A stretch of 64,000 nt of DNA from Oenococcus sp. UCMA 16435 (GTDB taxonomy: Bacteria; Bacillota; Bacilli; Lactobacillales; Lactobacillaceae): the NCBI GenBank assembly GCA_004010835.2, contig CP030868.2:248001-312000 (forward strand). The letters run 5' to 3'. The position numbers and the translations under genes are program-made. Position 1 is the first letter of the stretch. Every line of letters begins with the position of its first letter. Below, piece by piece: positions 16,684-24,287 of the stretch. The notes under the pieces were generated by a model. It searched no databases. It saw only the letters and a list, made by a program, of their open reading frames with translations, and was not told the DNA's origin.

Positions 16684-16938
16684 TTTTTATGATTTGCAAT
16701 TTTGTTATCAAATTTTTCCGCATAGTCATTGGAATCTTTTATTACTGATTCAATGGCTTTATCACTTACAAATGATGTTCCCGAAAATTTGATTTTGTCT
16801 GCACCGATCGTTCCATATTCGATACGTTTTGGAGTCTCACTATTTTGTGAGGTTTTTTAGTTCAGCTATTTCCGCAGTAAGTTCACCAACTTTGGAAGCC
16901 AGTTTGTAATACTTGCTTGTTAATTCTTCGTTAGTCAT
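16680..16938 (-). pseudogene. Small phage gene frameshifted in an A6 run
   Basis: ATG 16938 with a strong AAGGAG site begins MTNEELTSKYYKLASKVGEL, but stops after 32 codons. Dropping one A from the A6 run (plus 16853-16858) continues the frame through RIEYGTIGADKIKFSG to TAA at 16680, giving a typical phage protein of about 85 residues. The overlap of a plus-strand terminator with the frameshift site is notable. Family unknown. Confidence 0.6.
16836..16858 (+). terminator. Plus-strand terminator inside the early module
   Basis: CTCAC-TATTTT-GTGAG then G and six T, in the orientation to end transcription from the 16432 gene. Confidence 0.55.
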
Positions 16939-17002
16939 GTTCTCTCCTTTCTCTCCTTTCACTAGAATTAAGTTGCCTTAATCGGCAGAAAGGAGGTTTT
17001 TA

Positions 17003-17293
17003 ATGAGTAACAACAATATTGGTAAATACGATATTTTGAAATATGAGTTAATCCAGACAAGCGGCACAATCCATATTCAGACTCCAAATAACGCTGCAAA
17101 CTTTACCGAAGTCAAGAAATATGTGATTGAACAGACGCCAGAATTAACACAAATGATTTCGTTTTATCCAAGCGGCCTGATTGTCTTTACCGAACAAACA
17201 AGCCATAGAATCGAGACAAGAACCAACGTTCCACTGAAGAAATTGAGTGATTCAGAATACGAAGTTGAATTCCCCGACGATTTTGATAAATAA
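17003..17293 (+). CDS. Hypothetical protein, moron-like
   Basis: 96 residues from ATG 17003 with a strong AAAGGAGG site. A mixed alpha/beta sequence with an acidic end (VEFPDDFDK), no membrane segment. It lies against the direction of the early operon and has its own terminator at 17303-17340, the layout of a phage moron. No family recognised. A weaker competing minus-strand frame overlaps it. Confidence 0.6.
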   Translation: MSNNNIGKYDILKYELIQTSGTIHIQTPNNAANFTEVKKYVIEQTPELTQMISFYPSGLIVFTEQTSHRIETRTNVPLKKLSDSEYEVEFPDDFDK

Positions 17294-17302
17294 TTGATGT
17301 TG

Positions 17303-17340
17303 AATGGTCCGAAGTCATAATTGACAAAAGACCATTTTTT
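17303..17340 (+). terminator. Rho-independent terminator
   Basis: AATGGTC (17303-17309) pairs with GACCATT (17330-17336) across a 20-nt loop and is followed by T residues. It closes the 17003 gene. Confidence 0.55.
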
Positions 17341-17391
17341 GTTTTGATCATACAAACTCCTTTCTATGCGAGTTATTTAAATTCCTAAAAC

Positions 17392-17607
17392 CTATTTGAT
17401 AGCTTCAAGTGTTTCTTCATAAGCTCTCCCATGTGCATGTCCATTAATAACGGATCGGATATAGTTGATTGACAAGCTATCTCTGCCACGCTGCTTTGCG
17501 ACTTCACTAGCCAAATCTCGGATTGACCAGCCACGAAGATTCCTTGCAGAAGTGACACGATTCTCGAAAGTAGCAGTCTGAAATGCTCTTTCGTATGTTT
17601 CTGACAT
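17392..17607 (-). CDS. Cro-like phage repressor
   Basis: 71 residues with a helix-turn-helix (RNLRGWSIRDLASEVAKQRG, SINYIRSVING). First minus-strand gene after the divergent operator region, the position of cro in temperate phages. AAAAGGACT lies upstream of ATG 17607. It would control the lysis/lysogeny switch with the plus-strand repressor. Confidence 0.6.
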   Translation of the reverse strand: MSETYERAFQTATFENRVTSARNLRGWSIRDLASEVAKQRGRDSLSINYIRSVINGHAHGRAYEETLEAIK

Positions 17608-17656
17608 ATAAGTCCTTTTTTTAGTGGTACTTTTTTAACTAAAAATAATTAACATA

Positions 17657-17793
17657 TCATAAAGTTTTAGACTATGATAATAGACGAAAACAATCAATAA
17701 ATGAAGCAATTACCCCTAACCGCGAATCATTTGTTTGATTTTTTTATTTAATTAAATTAAGTACATTAATTAGGTTGTCATAAAACTTTATGA
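17657..17793. promoter_or_regulatory. Prophage switch region with operator repeats
   Basis: Between the divergent Cro-like and CI-like genes. TCATAAAACTTTATGA (17778-17793) is a near-perfect palindrome with TCATAAA/TTTATGA arms. The same motif in reverse, TCATAAAGTTTTA, lies at 17657-17669. A -35-like TTGTCA (17775-17780) with TATTTA 16 bp on overlaps the first for the plus-strand repressor. These are likely repressor operators. Confidence 0.6.
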
Positions 17794-17845
17794 TTTTATT
17801 TATTTTAGTATTTAGTTTTATATTTTAAGGAAATCTTAATAAACT

Positions 17846-18163
17846 ATGAGTTTACTAGTAAACAACATAAAAAAAATAGCTGAGAAAAGAGGCCTAAGTC
17901 TAAAAGAGCTAGCTTTAAAAGCGGGCTTATCCGAGAATGCCATTTATAACTGGGAGAAAAGTTCACCCAAAATAGATAGTCTTCAAAAAGTTGCCGATAT
18001 ATTAAACGTTTCCATCGATCGGCTTAATGGAAAAGATAATCCAGATTTAAGTAAAAATCAAAAACTAGTTGCGTACTCTATCGATCCCGATATCACGGAT
18101 GATGAAAGAGAAAGCATCATAAAAATGGTTAAAGAGGCAATGAAGTTTAAGAAGCGTTTGTAA
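17846..18163 (+). CDS. CI/ImmR-like phage repressor (HTH_3)
   Basis: 105 residues. The N-terminal XRE helix-turn-helix (AEKRGLSLKELALKAGLSENAIYNWE) spans about residues 10-60. The C-terminal part is short and has no LexA-type peptidase Ser/Lys, so RecA-driven self-cleavage is not expected. Its stop overlaps the start of the ImmA-like peptidase gene, indicating ImmR/ImmA-type control in which the peptidase inactivates the repressor. Binding sites likely lie just upstream. Confidence 0.8.
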   Translation: MSLLVNNIKKIAEKRGLSLKELALKAGLSENAIYNWEKSSPKIDSLQKVADILNVSIDRLNGKDNPDLSKNQKLVAYSIDPDITDDERESIIKMVKEAMKFKKRL

Positions 18164-18441
18164 TGACACCTATAGAGAAAATAATAGATTTATATTCAGA
18201 ATACAAATTCTATCAAATTGAAGTAAAAGATCCTAAATATCACGACCATATTCAGAATGACTGTATTTACATTAATTCCCTTCAAAGTGAGGAAGACCAA
18301 GCAACTACTTTATTACATGAACTCATACATGCTACTTATGACAGCGAAAATTTGGAAAAATTGAAAAACGTTCCGGCTTTGAAAGCTGAGCACTTTGCGC
18401 GTCATATTGAAAATAGAGAAATTAAAAGGTACTTAGCTTGA
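18163..18441 (+). CDS. ImmA/IrrE-type metallopeptidase, short
   Basis: 92 residues with LLHELIHATY (HExxH zinc motif) and a later Glu (KAEHFARHIE) as possible third ligand. Family members cleave phage or ICE repressors during induction. This copy is shorter than many but keeps the core. Translationally coupled (TAATGA) to the repressor gene. Confidence 0.75.
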   Translation: MTPIEKIIDLYSEYKFYQIEVKDPKYHDHIQNDCIYINSLQSEEDQATTLLHELIHATYDSENLEKLKNVPALKAEHFARHIENREIKRYLA

Positions 18442-18547
18442 TTTACGTGCATCGATCACGTTAATCCGTTTGGAAAAATAAAAAACAAAATAATTTGAAA
18501 GAGTTAGTTTTTTGTTAAATATATAAAATTCCAGGGAGAAAACAAAA

Positions 18548-18847
18548 ATGTCTAAAAAAACATCACGTTCGTTAGTTTGTCCTAATTGTGGATCAGCCAA
18601 TATTCAATTATGGAATGATCAGGAAAATGTTAAAAAAATTAAGCGAACAACTTCGCTTAATATGAATCCTCTTCACCCACTTACAGTATTCAAACATAAC
18701 GAAAAAGTGGTAAAAAAACATTCTAAGGCTAAACTAGCCAAGGGTTTATTAACGTTTGGAGCTTCGCTTCTTTTAACTGGAACCCACAATAATGAGTCAC
18801 ATGAATATCATTGCCAGGATTGTGGAAATATTTGGACTGGTAAATAA
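18548..18847 (+). CDS. Zinc-ribbon protein of the lysogeny module
   Basis: 99 residues with CPNCGS near the N-terminus and CQDCGN near the C-terminus, which may pair as one zinc site. Between them lie a basic segment and a short hydrophobic stretch (KGLLTFGASLLLTG). CAGGGAGA precedes the ATG. Family not identified; typical cargo near phage repressors. Confidence 0.6.
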   Translation: MSKKTSRSLVCPNCGSANIQLWNDQENVKKIKRTTSLNMNPLHPLTVFKHNEKVVKKHSKAKLAKGLLTFGASLLLTGTHNNESHEYHCQDCGNIWTGK

Positions 18848-18921
18848 TAATTGCTTAAATATTACGGTCTATATAATAACGTGTGCTGCTAACATCAATT
18901 CTTTTGAGAGAAGAACTCAAT

Positions 18922-18942
18922 AAAAAACCGCCTAAATGGCGG
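18922..18942 (-). terminator. Rho-independent terminator
   Basis: On the minus strand CCGCC-ATTTA-GGCGG followed by six T, just beyond the stop of the 18949 gene. Confidence 0.85.
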
Positions 18943-18948
18943 CCAAAT

Positions 18949-19680
18949 TCATTTCTTAATTAACGATATTTGTTCTAAAGAACTATTTAATGTTTCTCCT
19001 TTGATTAAATTAACAGTGACGTTTGTAACTTGGCCTAGACTGGCATCAGCAGTTGTTCCTAATATTTCATTGACAATTCCATCATCGGTTTGTAAATTGC
19101 CTGATCCTTGAACAGCTGAAATAGTGTAACGACCAGGTTTAATATCATAACCAATTTCATAAGAACCAGCGCTTAAATTTCCACTATCAATTGGGATACG
19201 GCTAGTTATAGCTGCAAGATGTATCCCCTGCAATCCAGAAAGTTGTAATGTCTGTCCACTTTTTAGATCAGCTCGATAAGAATCAACTTGGTCTAAATCA
19301 TTATCAATTGTTGTTCCTAAAATGGCATTAACCTCTCCATCATCAGTCTGTAAATTACCAGATCCACCAGTAGCAGTGATCGTATACCATCCAGGTTCTA
19401 TATCTTTTCCAGTACCGACAGACCAGTTTCCCGTTGCTAAATCGACTGTCTTTGCGGTGTTCGCTGGAGCGCTTGCAACGCTGGAGGAAGATGCAGAAGA
19501 AGATGACGAAGCAACCGTTTTTGTTTTCTTGGTTGAACTAACAGCTGCTTTTACATGATTATTTGAAGACTTACTAGTTTTGCTACTAGAACCGCCACCA
19601 GTTGCTGCCCCAATAAAGAAAATGACAACAATAACCCAAAACCACCATTTTTTATAAAACGGCTTCTTAATTTTTTTCAT
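18949..19680 (-). CDS. Membrane-anchored surface protein with two repeats
   Basis: 243 residues from ATG 19680 (GGAGAAAA upstream). A basic N-terminus and one membrane segment (KKWWFWVIVVIFFIG) are followed by a Ser/Lys linker and two copies of a domain of about 65 residues sharing IEPG/IKPG-(W/R)YTI, GSGNLQTDDG, VN-ILGTT and a final Leu-rich strand. No lipobox. Likely displayed outside the cell. Such anchored repeat proteins are common prophage cargo. Function unknown. Confidence 0.65.
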   Translation of the reverse strand: MKKIKKPFYKKWWFWVIVVIFFIGAATGGGSSSKTSKSSNNHVKAAVSSTKKTKTVASSSSSASSSSVASAPANTAKTVDLATGNWSVGTGKDIEPGWYTITATGGSGNLQTDDGEVNAILGTTIDNDLDQVDSYRADLKSGQTLQLSGLQGIHLAAITSRIPIDSGNLSAGSYEIGYDIKPGRYTISAVQGSGNLQTDDGIVNEILGTTADASLGQVTNVTVNLIKGETLNSSLEQISLIKK

Positions 19681-19841
19681 TAATTTTCTCCACAAATAAA
19701 TTAGTTCACTATCCCTTCACAAACGTGAGCCAATATAATTGTAAATGTTTACAAACGAGAATAGATAAAAATATATAAATATTTTACGTGCAACAAACGT
19801 TAACCACGATAAAAGATCGCTTTTCTAGAGAGAGTTAAAAA

Positions 19842-20597
19842 ATGAATAATAAGAATCCAGAACACAAGATTCTGGCTATTTTAGCAATTATTTTTGGAGG
19901 AATTGGGATAGTTCTTTCATGGGTACCAATTGTTAATAATATTGCGTTTTTCTTTGGGATAGTTGCACTTATTCTTGGAATTGTTGCGTTTATTAGAAAC
20001 AGAAAAGGCAAAAAAATATTAACAACTATTGGCACTGTTCTAGGAGTTGCTACGATTGCTATTGTATTGGGTACACAAGCAATGTATGGAAGAGCATTGG
20101 ATCAATTAACGAATAGCAACTCAACATCAAAAAGCAGTGTTGAGAAAGCAAAACAAGGAAGCAGTTACAGTGGATTCACATTTAAAAACAATGATTTTAA
20201 AACGAACCATCTAACATATAAAATAACTGCTGTTAAGTATTTTCCTAGTGCGGGCGATCAAAATAAAAAAACAATCGTCTTAGAGGTAGATATTACCAAC
20301 AACACAAAAAAAGATATTAATTTGTTAAGTGACGACAATGCCTATGCTTATATTCATGCATATCAAAAGACGAGCGACACTAAAGAAGATCTGCAACCAG
20401 GAACTTTAGCCTTAGACGATAACGCTAATTCACCAGAACAAACAAGAGAAGACGTTATGGATAACGACACTGTCCTTCCTGGAAAAACTGTTCAAGGAAT
20501 AATTATGTTTGATACAAAAGAAAACTCGAACGTCTTTGTCACTTTTGAAAACGATGATTTTAAAACAATCGCTACTAAAGAATATAGTATTCAATAA
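19842..20597 (+). CDS. DUF5067/DUF4352-like membrane-anchored protein
   Basis: 251 residues. Two N-terminal membrane segments (about 10-50) and a third near 60-80 are followed by an external domain with FKTNHLTYKITAVKYF, KKTIVLEVDITNNTKKDINLL and PGKTVQGIIMFD, the immunoglobulin-like pattern of DUF5067/DUF4352. A GAGAG site precedes the ATG. Together with its neighbours it forms a cluster of surface proteins in the lysogeny region. Role unknown. Confidence 0.7.
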   Translation: MNNKNPEHKILAILAIIFGGIGIVLSWVPIVNNIAFFFGIVALILGIVAFIRNRKGKKILTTIGTVLGVATIAIVLGTQAMYGRALDQLTNSNSTSKSSVEKAKQGSSYSGFTFKNNDFKTNHLTYKITAVKYFPSAGDQNKKTIVLEVDITNNTKKDINLLSDDNAYAYIHAYQKTSDTKEDLQPGTLALDDNANSPEQTREDVMDNDTVLPGKTVQGIIMFDTKENSNVFVTFENDDFKTIATKEYSIQ

Positions 20598-20654
20598 TTT
20601 TAGCCACCCTTTCGTGGCATACATAAGACAGTAAAGAGGATATTAAGAATATTG

Positions 20655-21551
20655 ATGGAAGAACACACGAAACCGAAACTCAATTATGAAGAACAAATCC
20701 TTCACATGAAAGAAAAAGGAATAACCTTTAATCTAATTTGCGAAGAGGATGCAAAATTATTTTTATCTAAAAATAATTACTATTTCAAATTAACGTCATA
20801 CAGAATCAATTATCCAAAGATAAACGGTAAATATCAAAACTTGGACTTTTCCTACTTGATTGATCTTTCAATAATCGATACCGAATTAAGAGAATTAATC
20901 ATTGAGCTTTCTCTCGATGTAGAACATGCTATTAAAGTAAAATTGTTGCATTTAATTACAAGCAGCAAAGCGGAAGATGGCTATGAGATAGTAAAAGAAT
21001 TCTATGATAAATATCCGCGTTCAAGAGAACAAGTAAATGATTTTTTGCAACACGATTATCATTTAAAAGATCTTTATCAAAAAAGAAAGAAAGACATGCC
21101 GATTTGGGTAATCATGGAAATATTCAGCATGGGTTCCCTCTCTAAGTTTGTTGATTTCTATTTTAATAGGCAAGAGCATAAAGAGGTAAAAGTAATAAAA
21201 CAAAATTTAAAGTTTGCAAAAAATATGAGAAATATGGCAGCTCACGGAAACCCTATTCTTATAAACCTTTTTAATGACAGAGAATTTGTTCCTAAGCCTA
21301 CCGGTGCGATAACTGCTGAAGCGGCAAAAATGGGAATTAAAAGAAAAATTGTTCAAGATAAAAAAATGATAGACCTGGTTGCTTTATTTTTCTTATGCAA
21401 AAAATTTTCTAGCGAAAAAGTAAGAAATCATTGCAAAGAAGAGGGACAAATTTTTATGGAAAGAATTAATAGGCATCCAGATTATTATTCGAGCATACAA
21501 ATCATAAGCGTTTTTAAAAACGCCTTAAACAATATGGTTGACTTTTTATAA
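20655..21551 (+). CDS. Abi_2 (AbiD/AbiF) HEPN abortive infection protein
   Basis: 298 residues matching Abi_2 proteins: YEEQILHMKEKGI, a YYFKLTSYRINY strand, DLSIIDTELRELIIELSLDVE, and FAKNMRNMAAHGNPI, where RNMAAH fits the R-X4-H HEPN RNase motif. Members abort phage infection, probably by cutting RNA. Start ATG 20655 is weakly supported (AGAGGA is distant). A promoter inside its last codons drives a structured RNA (21574-21664), a possible RNA antitoxin or guide. Located between the prophage repressor side and integrase, a usual place for superinfection defence. Confidence 0.85.
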   Translation: MEEHTKPKLNYEEQILHMKEKGITFNLICEEDAKLFLSKNNYYFKLTSYRINYPKINGKYQNLDFSYLIDLSIIDTELRELIIELSLDVEHAIKVKLLHLITSSKAEDGYEIVKEFYDKYPRSREQVNDFLQHDYHLKDLYQKRKKDMPIWVIMEIFSMGSLSKFVDFYFNRQEHKEVKVIKQNLKFAKNMRNMAAHGNPILINLFNDREFVPKPTGAITAEAAKMGIKRKIVQDKKMIDLVALFFLCKKFSSEKVRNHCKEEGQIFMERINRHPDYYSSIQIISVFKNALNNMVDFL

Positions 21552-21567
21552 TTAACTATACTATGAT
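21538..21567 (+). promoter_or_regulatory. Promoter of the Abi-associated RNA
   Basis: -35 TTGACT (21538-21543), 18-bp spacer, -10 TATGAT (21562-21567). It overlaps the Abi stop codon and points into the structured RNA. A second -10 (TATACT, 21557-21562) has a 13-bp spacer and is less suitable. Confidence 0.55.
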
Positions 21568-21573
21568 TATTTC

Positions 21574-21664
21574 CGAGGAAAGGACGGTTAGACCGTTCGC
21601 CCGCGGAGATTGTATCAATGCTGGTTATCAAAGGTCAATCACTTAAGGTGATTGGCTTTTTTAT
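21574..21664 (+). ncRNA. Candidate structured RNA next to Abi_2 (abiF-type)
   Basis: About 90 nt from the expected start site to a T run. Visible pairs are UCCG (21572-21575) with CGGA (21604-21607), enclosing GACGGT/ACCGTT (21583-21597) with a UAG loop; AUUG/CAAU (21609-21619); and a terminator stem GTCAATCAC/GTGATTGGC (21634-21656) followed by six T. It is markedly more GC-rich than the surroundings and has no coding frame. A conserved abiF RNA motif is known beside such genes; whether this belongs to it needs a covariance search. Confidence 0.6.
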
Positions 21665-21713
21665 TACGCATATAAAAATATATTTTAAAAATTTGCAAAC
21701 ATAAGGAGTAATA

Positions 21714-22735
21714 ATGGCAACCTATATGAAACGTGGTTCGACTTGGCAAGCCCGTGTATCAAAAGACAAGCATCGATTTAATAAATCTGGTTTCGCTACC
21801 AAAAGAGAAGCGATTATTTGGGCTTCTAAAATAGAATTAGGCGAACAAAACAAACCGAAAAACAATATTTTATTTTCTGATTATTTTAAAAAGTGGTACG
21901 AGACATATAAAACAAATCGGACCGATGTCACTTTATTACAGTACAAAAACACTGACTATGTAATTGATAAATATTTAAAGGGTGAAACTTTAAATAATTT
22001 AACTCGGGCTAAATTACAACAATTTATCAATGAATACGGCAAAGACCACGCTAAAGAGACTGTTCAAAAACATAAGGGGCATATTATCGCCTGCTTAAAA
22101 GATGCTTATCATGAAGGGCTAATCAAACAAGATGTTACTTATAGATTGAATCTAGTCTATAACCAAAAAACTATCAAGCCAATCGAAGAAAAATTCCTAG
22201 AGGCAGAAGACGCACGTAAACTTGTTGCTTATTGCGAAAAGAACATCACTAGAAGCAACTTTTGTATTCTGACCGGCTTCTATCAGGAGCCAGATTTGGT
22301 GAGGTTAGAGCCTTGATAGACAGCGATATAGACACGAAGAACCACACTATTAGTATTAACAAGGCTGTTGATAGGTTAACAGGAAAAGATAAGGAAACCA
22401 AAAACAAGCAATCCACAAGAACTATAGCTATGCCTGATAGATGGTTTCAAATATATAAGAATTACAACAATGATGGAAAACGGCTTTTTGACATCAGCTC
22501 AAACGCTATCAACAAAGATATAAAATATATCGCAAAGAAAATCAATATAAAGCCTGTCACCTATCATGCTTTAAGGCACACTCACGCTTCAATACTCTTG
22601 GCCAATAATGTTTCAATGCAGTATGTTTCCGAAAGATTAGGACATGCCAATCTATCAATCACGGAAAAAGTCTACTCTCACCTACTTGAAGATAAGAGAA
22701 AAGAAGAAGAAAAAAGGGCGATGGATATTTTTTAA
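21714..22735 (+). pseudogene. int: Phage tyrosine integrase, frameshifted
   Basis: The first frame (21714-22316) has the AP2-type arm-binding start (MKRGSTWQARVSKDKHRFNK) and the SAM-like core domain. The catalytic half continues in a second frame (LLSGARFGE with the first Arg, HALRHTHAS, LGHANLSITEKVYSH with Tyr) to 22735. One base is missing around 22275-22279, just before the catalytic Arg. Good ribosome site AAGGAG. Without a frame repair the prophage cannot excise itself. It lies 150 bp from tRNA-Leu, the probable attachment site. Confidence 0.85.
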
Positions 22736-22736
22736 C

Positions 22737-22762
22737 GTACCAATTTTGTACCACTTGTACCA
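22737..22762 (+). repeat. Three GTACCA repeats, candidate arm sites
   Basis: GTACCA at 22737-22742, 22748-22753 and 22757-22762, two of them as TTGTACCA. Directly after int and before the tRNA, the place of integrase arm-type binding sites. Confidence 0.4.
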
Positions 22763-22850
22763 TTTTATTGTTCGTTCTTTGTTTTTCTATTGGTTTTTAT
22801 TAGGTTAGCAAAGGTGCTACAAAGCCTGTTATAATGGGCTTTAAGCAAAC

Positions 22851-22885
22851 AAAAAGCTCTATATCAACTTTCGTCAATATAGAGC
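22851..22885 (-). terminator. Terminator of the tRNA operon
   Basis: Minus-strand stem GCTCTATAT/ATATAGAGC (12-nt loop) followed by TTTTTG, just after tRNA-Leu. Confidence 0.85.
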
Positions 22886-22890
22886 CTAAA

Positions 22891-22974
22891 TGCCGTCGGT
22901 GGGAGTCGAACCCACACGGTGTTGCCACCACTGGATTTTGAGTCCAGCGCGTCTGCCAATTCCGCCACAACGGC
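22891..22974 (-). tRNA. tRNA-Leu (anticodon CAA)
   Basis: Acceptor arms GCCGTTG/CGACGGC, anticodon loop CTCAAAA between GCTGGA-type arms, a long variable arm and TTCGACTCC in the T arm. The discriminator is A; CCA is not encoded. Its 3' end faces the integrase gene and is the probable attB. I found no second copy of the 3' end at the other prophage edge. Confidence 0.93.
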
Positions 22975-23012
22975 ATGAAAAAAATGAGCAAGAATCAGGT
23001 GAAACTTGCAAG

Positions 23013-23087
23013 GGCGGTACGTGGGACTCGAACCCGCGCGTGCCGGTACCACAAACCGGTGTGTTAACCAACTTCACCAGTACCGCC
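23013..23087 (-). tRNA. tRNA-His (anticodon GTG)
   Basis: Acceptor arms GGCGGTAC/GTACCGCC (including the extra G-1:C73 pair of tRNA-His), anticodon loop TTGTGGT and T-loop GTTCGAGTCC. Middle of a three-tRNA cluster. Confidence 0.93.
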
Positions 23088-23091
23088 ATGG

Positions 23092-23162
23092 CAGGGATAG
23101 AGGGAATCGAACCCCCATTAACGGTTTTGGAGACCGCTGTACTACCGTTATACTATATCCCT
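23092..23162 (-). tRNA. tRNA-Trp (anticodon CCA)
   Basis: Acceptor arms AGGGATA/TATCCCT with discriminator G, anticodon loop CTCCAAA and T-loop GTTCGATTCC. First gene of the cluster. Confidence 0.93.
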
Positions 23163-23245
23163 ATAATCAGTCTGCTTAGCCAAGATGCAGCGAAGCCAAC
23201 TGAATCATTCTAACAAAAAACGACACGAATTTGAAGCAAAAAAAC

Positions 23246-24217
23246 CTATTTTTTTATAAATTCGCGTGCTAAACTAGCCGCACCAATAACACCGGCATCA
23301 TTTCCCAAAACAGCCAACTTTAATTTAGTAGAAGAACGAACCGGTGAAAACGCATACTTAGTCCAGTGTTTTTGAACTTTGTTAAGCAAAAAAACACCAG
23401 CAGCAGAAACACCACCGCCTATAACCACATAAGCCGGATTCAAAATATTTGATAGTGCAGCCGTAGCATAGCCAAGATAATAAGCCATTTTATCAACAAT
23501 TTCGGTTGCTAAAAAGTCTCCTTTTTTAGCTAAATCAAAAATAGTTTTTGAAGTTACCTCTTCTCCATTATCAAGCATCTGCTTAAGCTGAGAATTTCCC
23601 TCATATTCATCGGCAAAATCATGAGCCAAATGAACAACGCCGGGTGCAGAACAGTATTGCTCCAAACATCCACGATTGCCACAAGTACAAAGATAGCCAT
23701 TCGGTTCAACGACAACGTGCCCAAATTCTCCTCCAGCACCGAAAACCCCACGAACCATATGGCCGTTGGCAATAATTCCGCCACCAACACCAGTTCCAAG
23801 AGTAATAAAAGCAACATTTGGATTATTTTCGCCAGCGCCTTTCCATTGTTCACCGATTGCTGCCGAATTTGCATCATTATCAATCGTAAAATCTAGGCCA
23901 GTCCCTTTTTGGACCGCTTCACGAACATGCTGAATGTTTTTCCAATTTAAATTGTAAGCAGCTTCAACGGTTCCATTTCGACGATCAACGGTTCCCGGAG
24001 TTCCCATTCCAATACCAATAATTCGTTCCCGACCAAGTTTCAAAAGACCAAGCCTTTTATTAATCGAATTAACAATATCAGGAACAATGTGAGAACCCTC
24101 ATCGAGAATATTAGTTGGTACAGCCCATTTCTCTTGGATCTCACCTTCGGTTGTTAGAATTGCAAATTTAATTGTCGTTCCGCCAAGATCGACACCAATT
24201 AATTTATCTTTAGTCAT
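23246..24217 (-). CDS. glcK: ROK-family glucokinase
   Basis: 323 residues. GVDLGGTTIKFAI (phosphate 1), GTPGTVD, IDNDANSAAIGE with catalytic Asp, TLGTGVGGG, the ROK zinc site CTCGNRGC and GHVVVEPNGYLC. Phosphorylates cytoplasmic glucose to glucose-6-phosphate for the phosphoketolase pathway. GAGGTAGAA precedes ATG 24217. A terminator, which also resembles a cre site, lies between the rhomboid gene and this one. The pair glcK plus rhomboid is common in Firmicutes. Confidence 0.9.
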   Translation of the reverse strand: MTKDKLIGVDLGGTTIKFAILTTEGEIQEKWAVPTNILDEGSHIVPDIVNSINKRLGLLKLGRERIIGIGMGTPGTVDRRNGTVEAAYNLNWKNIQHVREAVQKGTGLDFTIDNDANSAAIGEQWKGAGENNPNVAFITLGTGVGGGIIANGHMVRGVFGAGGEFGHVVVEPNGYLCTCGNRGCLEQYCSAPGVVHLAHDFADEYEGNSQLKQMLDNGEEVTSKTIFDLAKKGDFLATEIVDKMAYYLGYATAALSNILNPAYVVIGGGVSAAGVFLLNKVQKHWTKYAFSPVRSSTKLKLAVLGNDAGVIGAASLAREFIKK

Positions 24218-24247
24218 TTCTACCTCATTAACAGATTAAAAGTTTTT

Positions 24248-24276
24248 TTAAATAAAAACAAGCGCTTCCAAGCACT
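24248..24276 (-). terminator. Terminator with a cre-like core between rhomboid and glcK
   Basis: On the minus strand AGTGCT-TGGA-AGCGCT (one T-G pair) followed by TGTTTTTATTT. The same bases (TTGGAAGCGCTTGTT) match the cre consensus except for one fixed C, so CcpA binding cannot be excluded. Confidence 0.6.
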
Positions 24277-24287
24277 AGAACAAATTT

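Noticed and set aside
17160..17355. Minus-strand frame with a good AAAGGAG site at ATG 17353
   Set aside because: It overlaps the 17003 gene fully, its product looks unlike a protein of known kind, and the plus gene has an equally good site and a terminator. It may be the relic start of a lost early gene.
22864..23213. Several frames across the tRNA cluster on both strands
   Set aside because: They are readings through tRNA genes; the tRNA folds explain the sequence.
24261..24276. cre site ahead of glcK
   Set aside because: One fixed position is wrong and the bases form a good terminator with a T run, the simpler explanation. Kept only as a note.
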